DNA of 8,858 bases from Bacillota bacterium. Lineage in GTDB: Bacteria > Bacillota_E > Sulfobacillia > Sulfobacillales > Sulfobacillaceae. How positions within the stretch are numbered: the stretch's first letter is position 1; every line of letters starts with the position of its first letter. The notes below the pieces were generated by a model. It was given only the letters and a program-made list of their open reading frames with translations. It was not told the origin of the DNA and did not search any database. Positions 5,636-8,858 of the stretch are shown here, in pieces. The stretch lies in contig JAKADJ010000060.1 in the NCBI GenBank assembly GCA_021820645.1, forward strand, positions 1,405-10,262, written 5' to 3'. The position numbers were made by a program, and so were the translations under genes.

Positions 5636-7738
5636 ATGTTCAACAACGTCCACTGGAATCCTGGCATTTTAACGGATATCCAAAATCAAGCGGCGGCTTT
5701 ACAGCCTACCGAAGCGACCATCGCGACCGGTACGCCCCCGGCTACTCCCGCCGATCAAGCGATGACCACGCAATGGACCGGTCTATGGGGCGCGAACAGC
5801 GCGGCTGCGGCCAACGTGACCCAAAGCCAAAGCTTTCTAAACACCGCAGCTGGATCGGTCCAATCCGCGATTTCGATCGTTCAGCAACTCGAGCAATTAT
5901 CGACCCAGGCGGCCAATGACACCTGGACCGGTTCCCAACGCCAGCAAATGCAGTTCCAAGCCAACGGATTGATTGCGGACTTAAACGCGCTCAATCAGAC
6001 TACCTGGAACACCATCCCCGTGTTTTTACAGTACGCCCCGCACGTCAAGACGCCTAACGGATTGCCCCAAGGCATACAAAGCGTCACGCCCACGCCAGGA
6101 TGGACGGGAACGGGCTCCTACACGCTCACGCTCGCCGTGTCCGACCCCACATCGAGGACGACCACGACTCCCCACACGACGGAAGTCGCCGTTACCAGCG
6201 TCCACACCGCGACGGGCACGGTGACGCACACCTCGACCAGCTCAACGGTGAGCACCAGTACCAAAGTGACCACCAGCACGCAGACGAGCACTCAACTCTC
6301 AACGACCACGAAAACGTCCGTAAGCCTTCACACGTCATCCCAAACCTCCGTGTCGTATTCCACCAGCACCAGCATGGGGACCTCGCGTAGCTATTTCATC
6401 CCGGCCAGCAGTAGCGGATGGAACATCAGCGGCAATGTAACGACCGATCAAGCCAGCGCATCGTATACCTCCAAAAGCAACCTGGATCTGTACGGAAGTG
6501 GAAGCGTGGGAAGTACCGGCGTGTTGTCGTACTCATTTTCCACCGGAGAGTTCGGAACCGTCGCATCAGGACAACACCTCGCATTTCAGTTTTACACTCC
6601 AAGCGGCGGAGAAGAAAACGAGACTCAAGCCGAAGTGGTGATGATAGGATCATCGCATTCCGGCAACCCTCCACCGACTTACGGCTCGCTGACCACTGGG
6701 CCCATAAACACCACCGTGCAATCGGGCGCCGCAGTTCCCTACAGCACTCCGGACTATACCTACACCGCCGTAGCCGGCCACACGCAAACCAGCGTGGTCC
6801 CGAATAACATGTCCATTACTTGGGAAGCCAGCAGCACCCCATCCGCTATTTCCGATCCTGGATTCTTTTTCTACGGCATGACGGTATCCGTGGAAGGTAC
6901 GAGCATCCACACCAGCCCTCACACCTCCGTCAGCCTGGTGACCTCCCAATCGACAACCACCAACACGTCGTATCACACCAGCCACACCGTATCTACCAGC
7001 CAGCACACGTCGATTGTGTTGCACACCAGTCGGGCCACCTCGGTTACGACCAGTTCGCATACGAGTCTCACCACCTCCGTTAGCTACGTGCCTCACACGA
7101 GCTACACCACCAGCACATCCTTGGGAACGGGAGGAGGATCCGCCCTAAGTCCATCATCCCCCGTCGCCACCTTGAGTCTATGGCAAGGTAGCGATCTCTT
7201 AAGCACCACCTCCGCCTCGCTAACGGACGCTGCGATGACCATGACCTTGCCTACTGCAACACGTGGTAGCTTATCCGTCGTGGTCAATCCGGCGGACATC
7301 CGTTCCGGAGGCAACTGGTCCGCTCCCCTACAGATTACTTCCCAGGCTCTTACCCTGCAGACCGGTGTGGAAAACGGTGCAGCCAACCGCACCACGATTG
7401 CATTGCCCGGCATTGACGCGAAAGCCCTGGGACTCTCCACGTTGTCCCTGATGTCAGCTAGCACGGCCCAGTCCGCCATCACATCCGTCCATCAGGCTCT
7501 CGACGGGTTAACCCGATTGGACGGCAGTATCGGTAGCAATCTCAATCGGTTGAACGCAATTGCTGCGGGATTGGGACAATCTGGCATGCAGCTTACGCAA
7601 AATCTTGCCACTCCACCACAAGCTTTAACGCAGGCCATCTCGACCTTGTCTCAGCATCAATGGCTCATGCAGTCCGGGATCGCGATGATCTTGGATAATG
7701 TCCACATGGCCCAATATGCTTTGTCCACTCTAGGGTGA
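5636..7738 (+). CDS. Flagellin-family protein with Thr/Ser-rich stalks and inserted domain
   Basis: The ATG at 5636 has GAGGTGA at 5620-5626 inside the preceding gene, so translation is probably coupled. Residues 60-131 match the flagellin N-terminal domain, including the LNTAAGSVQSAISIVQQLEQ helix and STQAANDT, then ANGLIADLNALNQTTWN. Residues 573-700 match the C-terminal domain: LQTGVENG, IALPGIDAKALGL, AQSAI, LNRLNAIAAGL, and the final helix QSGIAMILDNVHMAQYALS. Flagellins assemble into helical filaments after type III flagellar export and lack a cleaved signal; none is seen here. The middle is atypical: Thr/Ser stalk (171-250), a beta-rich domain (251-421), a second stalk (422-499) and a short domain (500-570). 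At 700 residues it is far longer than a minimal flagellin. A hook-associated protein such as FlgL is an alternative. No other flagellar gene is in view. Confidence 0.85.
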   Translation: MFNNVHWNPGILTDIQNQAAALQPTEATIATGTPPATPADQAMTTQWTGLWGANSAAAANVTQSQSFLNTAAGSVQSAISIVQQLEQLSTQAANDTWTGSQRQQMQFQANGLIADLNALNQTTWNTIPVFLQYAPHVKTPNGLPQGIQSVTPTPGWTGTGSYTLTLAVSDPTSRTTTTPHTTEVAVTSVHTATGTVTHTSTSSTVSTSTKVTTSTQTSTQLSTTTKTSVSLHTSSQTSVSYSTSTSMGTSRSYFIPASSSGWNISGNVTTDQASASYTSKSNLDLYGSGSVGSTGVLSYSFSTGEFGTVASGQHLAFQFYTPSGGEENETQAEVVMIGSSHSGNPPPTYGSLTTGPINTTVQSGAAVPYSTPDYTYTAVAGHTQTSVVPNNMSITWEASSTPSAISDPGFFFYGMTVSVEGTSIHTSPHTSVSLVTSQSTTTNTSYHTSHTVSTSQHTSIVLHTSRATSVTTSSHTSLTTSVSYVPHTSYTTSTSLGTGGGSALSPSSPVATLSLWQGSDLLSTTSASLTDAAMTMTLPTATRGSLSVVVNPADIRSGGNWSAPLQITSQALTLQTGVENGAANRTTIALPGIDAKALGLSTLSLMSASTAQSAITSVHQALDGLTRLDGSIGSNLNRLNAIAAGLGQSGMQLTQNLATPPQALTQAISTLSQHQWLMQSGIAMILDNVHMAQYALSTLG
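6146..6385 (+). repeat. First Thr/Ser-rich stalk coding segment
   Basis: This segment encodes residues 171-250 of the flagellin-like protein. Thr and Ser make up 51 of its 80 residues, in irregular short units such as TSTQTSTQ and LHTSSQTSVS. It ends in TSVSYSTSTSMGTS, which resembles the end of the second stalk. Such segments are typically extended, O-glycosylated spacers. Confidence 0.7.
6899..7132 (+). repeat. Second Thr/Ser-rich stalk with His-Thr-Ser units
   Basis: This segment encodes residues 422-499. Thr and Ser make up 45 of 78 residues. The unit HTS occurs seven times, with His at 425, 429, 447, 457, 463, 475 and 487. It ends in SVSY, then TTSTSLGT, parallel to the end of the first stalk, which suggests that the two stalks arose by duplication around the central domain. 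Confidence 0.7.
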
Positions 7739-7873
7739 TTTGAGACAAAACCGTTGCCGTTTCGTGGTACGTGCCATAAGCCAAACGATCGGCCCGGAGC
7801 ATTCCGAGTGCCGTGTTCTTCCACCGTTCTCGCGCTCATTTCACGCATCCAACCCGGTCGTGCCGGTCCATCC

Positions 7874-7902
7874 TTGACCAATCCCGACGTTCTGGTTATG
7901 AT
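7874..7902 (+). promoter_or_regulatory. Near-consensus sigma-A promoter
   Basis: TTGACC (7874-7879, five of six consensus bases) and TATGAT (7897-7902, five of six) are separated by exactly 17 bases. Transcription would begin near A7909. No ORF of useful size starts immediately downstream, and a hairpin with a short T-run follows at 7968. Confidence 0.6.
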
Positions 7903-7908
7903 GACCTC

Positions 7909-7996
7909 ACTAACAGCCATACTGCCATGCGCTGATCCCGCATAGCTATCACTCACAAGATTAACCCGAGGGCGAAGCGACGGCTTCGCCCTCTTT
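7909..7996 (+). ncRNA. Putative small RNA, about 88 nt
   Basis: The segment runs from the predicted start of the 7874-7902 promoter to a terminator-like hairpin. It contains a first stem, 7924-7931 with 7939-7946 (ATGCG/CGCAT extended by two pairs past one mismatch), with a seven-base CTGATCC loop. A single-stranded linker follows (TATCACTCACAAGATTAACC), then the 11-bp hairpin. The only ATG inside is followed at once by a stop. No known RNA family is recognised. It could instead be the leader of a longer transcript. Confidence 0.4.
7968..7996 (+). terminator. Strong hairpin, weak T-run terminator candidate
   Basis: GAGGGCGAAGC (7968-7978) pairs perfectly with GCTTCGCCCTC (7983-7993) around a GACG loop, and TTT follows at 7994-7996. 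The 11-bp GC-rich stem is strong, but the T-run is short. It would terminate the putative small RNA and any read-through from the flagellin-like gene. Confidence 0.55.
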
Positions 7997-8062
7997 GCGT
8001 GTCACCGATAAATTGCCATGGAATCTTGGAACGCTACTGCACGGATTTCCTTACGCTTTCCA

Positions 8063-8080
8063 CGAACTTGGCGAACTTGG
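8063..8080. repeat. Two 9-base tandem copies
   Basis: CGAACTTGG occurs twice in a row, followed by CTGGAAAG and CTGGAAAT at 8081-8096, a second imperfect tandem pair. The function is unknown, and two copies are too few to call an iteron array. Confidence 0.4.
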
Positions 8081-8434
8081 CTGGAAAGCTGGAAATTTGC
8101 CGGATACCCAATGCTTTCTAGGTCTCCCAGAAAAACGAGATGGATGAAGAAAACGAACAGATGAACCTTCACCCAACTTAAAACCCGTATCGCCCGATTC
8201 GTCCATGAAAACCAGCAATCCTTCGTCACCCCTAGCTCAACCCCATCAGTATATCACGCATCTTGGTGCTCTCGTTGCCGTTCTCGTATCGATGTCTGGA
8301 ACTGTAACAGCTTGTGTGCATCACCCGTGCCAATTTAACCAGCGTGTTCCCGCGCCGCGAAATTACGATGGACGAGAAGCAAACTTCGCGTTTCTTGCCC
8401 ATCTTTGTTTGTGGCAAGCCAGCCTCTTAACTTA

Positions 8435-8454
8435 GCCCGCCGATCCCGGCGGGC
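8435..8454. repeat. Perfect GC-rich hairpin
   Basis: GCCCGCCG (8435-8442) pairs with CGGCGGGC (8447-8454) around ATCC. No T-run follows on either strand, so it is a weak terminator at best. It may be a protein-binding palindrome. Confidence 0.35.
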
Positions 8455-8510
8455 ACCCAATACAGGTGGTCTCAAGTATCAAAGAGGTGCACAGAAACAC
8501 CTCCAGAAAA

Positions 8511-8540
8511 TTGTCAGCTATCACCTAATCCCCCTAAGAT
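8511..8540 (+). promoter_or_regulatory. Promoter candidate for the right-end zinc-ribbon gene
   Basis: TTGTCA (8511-8516, five of six) and TAAGAT (8535-8540, four of six) are 18 bases apart. Transcription would begin near 8547, giving a leader of about 77 bases that contains the hairpin at 8565-8584. The small palindrome TGTG-T-CACA lies at 8548-8556, overlapping the predicted start point. Confidence 0.4.
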
Positions 8541-8564
8541 GCTGTAGTGTGTCACAACGCTGAA

Positions 8565-8584
8565 CGTCCGCCGACCGGCGGACG
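8565..8584 (+). terminator. Leader hairpin, possible attenuator
   Basis: CGTCCGCC (8565-8572) pairs with GGCGGACG (8577-8584) around GACC, followed by CTTTCT. It lies between the promoter candidate and the ribosome binding site (8611-8615) of the next gene. It could end upstream transcripts or act in the leader; the T-run is poor. Its core resembles that of the hairpin at 8435. Confidence 0.4.
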
Positions 8585-8623
8585 CTTTCTGATCGCCATT
8601 ATGCGAACCTGGAGGTTTTTCTT

Positions 8624-8858
8624 ATGGACATGGACGACAGCTTCCCCTATCGCTGTCCCCGGTGTGGACAATCCGAACACTTTTCCATCGAAGCAACCAG
8701 CACGTTCGATGTGAACGCCGAAGGGGCCGAACAAATCGGCGACATCGAGTGGAACGATCCATCGCGCATACAGTGCCCCGACTGCGATCAAATCGGCACG
8801 GTCGCCGAGTTTGTTGCGGCCTACGAGGCGCATCACCTCGACGACTCTCCTCACACCC
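8624..8858 (+). CDS. Zinc-ribbon protein, C-terminus beyond the window
   Basis: The ATG at 8624 has GGAGG at 8611-8615 (8 bases). Seventy-eight codons are present before the window ends without a stop, so the gene is partial. It opens with an acidic MDMDDSF, then CPRC (C11, C14), a strand-rich middle (FSIEATSTFDVNAEG, then IGDIEWNDPS), and CPDC (C51, C54) followed by IGTVAEFVAAYEA. The paired CxxC motifs about 37 residues apart form a zinc ribbon wrapped around a small beta sheet. Proteins of this layout are frequent on plasmids and phages, usually without assigned function. It has its own promoter candidate and leader hairpin. Its cysteine spacing differs from that of the zinc-ribbon gene at 116, so the two are not obvious duplicates. 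Confidence 0.8.
   Translation, partial: MDMDDSFPYRCPRCGQSEHFSIEATSTFDVNAEGAEQIGDIEWNDPSRIQCPDCDQIGTVAEFVAAYEAHHLDDSPHT

Larger units (their letters stand above)
7739..8623. other. Long stretch without a convincing protein gene
   Basis: These 885 bases contain ORFs of 60-100 codons on both strands, none with a good ribosome binding site or recognisable domain. Supported contents are a near-consensus promoter (7874-7902), a possible small RNA ending at a hairpin (7909-7996), a short tandem repeat (8063-8080), a GC-rich hairpin (8435-8454), a second promoter candidate (8511-8540) and a leader hairpin (8565-8584). Confidence 0.6.

Noticed and set aside
8002..8435. Forward ORF at 8205 with a hydrophobic start and reverse ORFs at 8002 and 8232
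   Set aside because: The forward ORF resembles a signal peptide but has no ribosome binding site; the reverse ORFs have neither start signals nor recognisable content.
8437..8574. CCGCCGA as a recurring regulatory motif
   Set aside because: It occurs in intergenic hairpins but also many times inside coding sequence (for example near 1783, 4252, 4974 and 5749), as expected for this GC-rich DNA.
1..8858. Insertion sequence, CRISPR array, tRNA, iteron origin or integrase
   Set aside because: I looked on both strands and found no terminal inverted repeats with a transposase, no regularly spaced repeats, no cloverleaf and no recombinase-like ORF.

Overview
The window looks like an accessory region (plasmid, integrated element or genomic island) of a Gram-positive bacterium of moderate GC content. 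Almost every credible gene lies on the + strand and starts 5-13 bases after a GGAGG- or AAGGAG-type ribosome binding site. Promoter-like boxes fit a sigma-A consensus. An acidophilic Firmicute of the Sulfobacillus type is my best guess, from base composition and gene style; this is inference, not identification. No transposase, integrase, replication gene, tRNA, rRNA or CRISPR array is visible.

The left third (1-2737) holds small, mostly unrecognised genes: a zinc-ribbon protein with a possibly frameshifted tail (116-436, remnant to 599), a probable ribbon-helix-helix DNA-binding protein (918-1127), a second gene with a similar N-terminus that appears frameshifted (1269-1454), two overlapping small ORFs (1555-1794 and 1697-1993), and a promoter followed by a small coiled-coil, membrane-anchored protein (2052-2318). 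A terminator-like hairpin (2670-2695) separates this part from the next.

The centre (2738-7738) is the main content and concerns the cell envelope: an acidic hypothetical protein, a secreted or membrane-anchored thioredoxin-fold protein with a CHFC motif, a secreted L,D-transpeptidase with a peptidoglycan-binding domain, a GT-A-type glycosyltransferase, and a 700-residue flagellin-family protein. The last has recognisable flagellin N- and C-terminal domains, but its centre is replaced by two Thr/Ser-rich stalks flanking an unrecognised beta-rich domain. The glycosyltransferase stops one base before the flagellin-like gene starts. The simplest reading is a dedicated glycosyltransferase that decorates the Thr/Ser stalks of a surface filament or adhesin, with neighbouring genes that remodel the wall and control thiol state outside the membrane.

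The right end (7739-8858) has an 885-base stretch with no convincing protein gene. It contains a near-consensus promoter (7874-7902) placed so that transcription would end at an 11-bp hairpin about 88 bases downstream, which suggests a small RNA. Beyond it lie two further GC-rich hairpins, a second promoter candidate, and the start of another zinc-ribbon gene that runs off the window (8624-8858).
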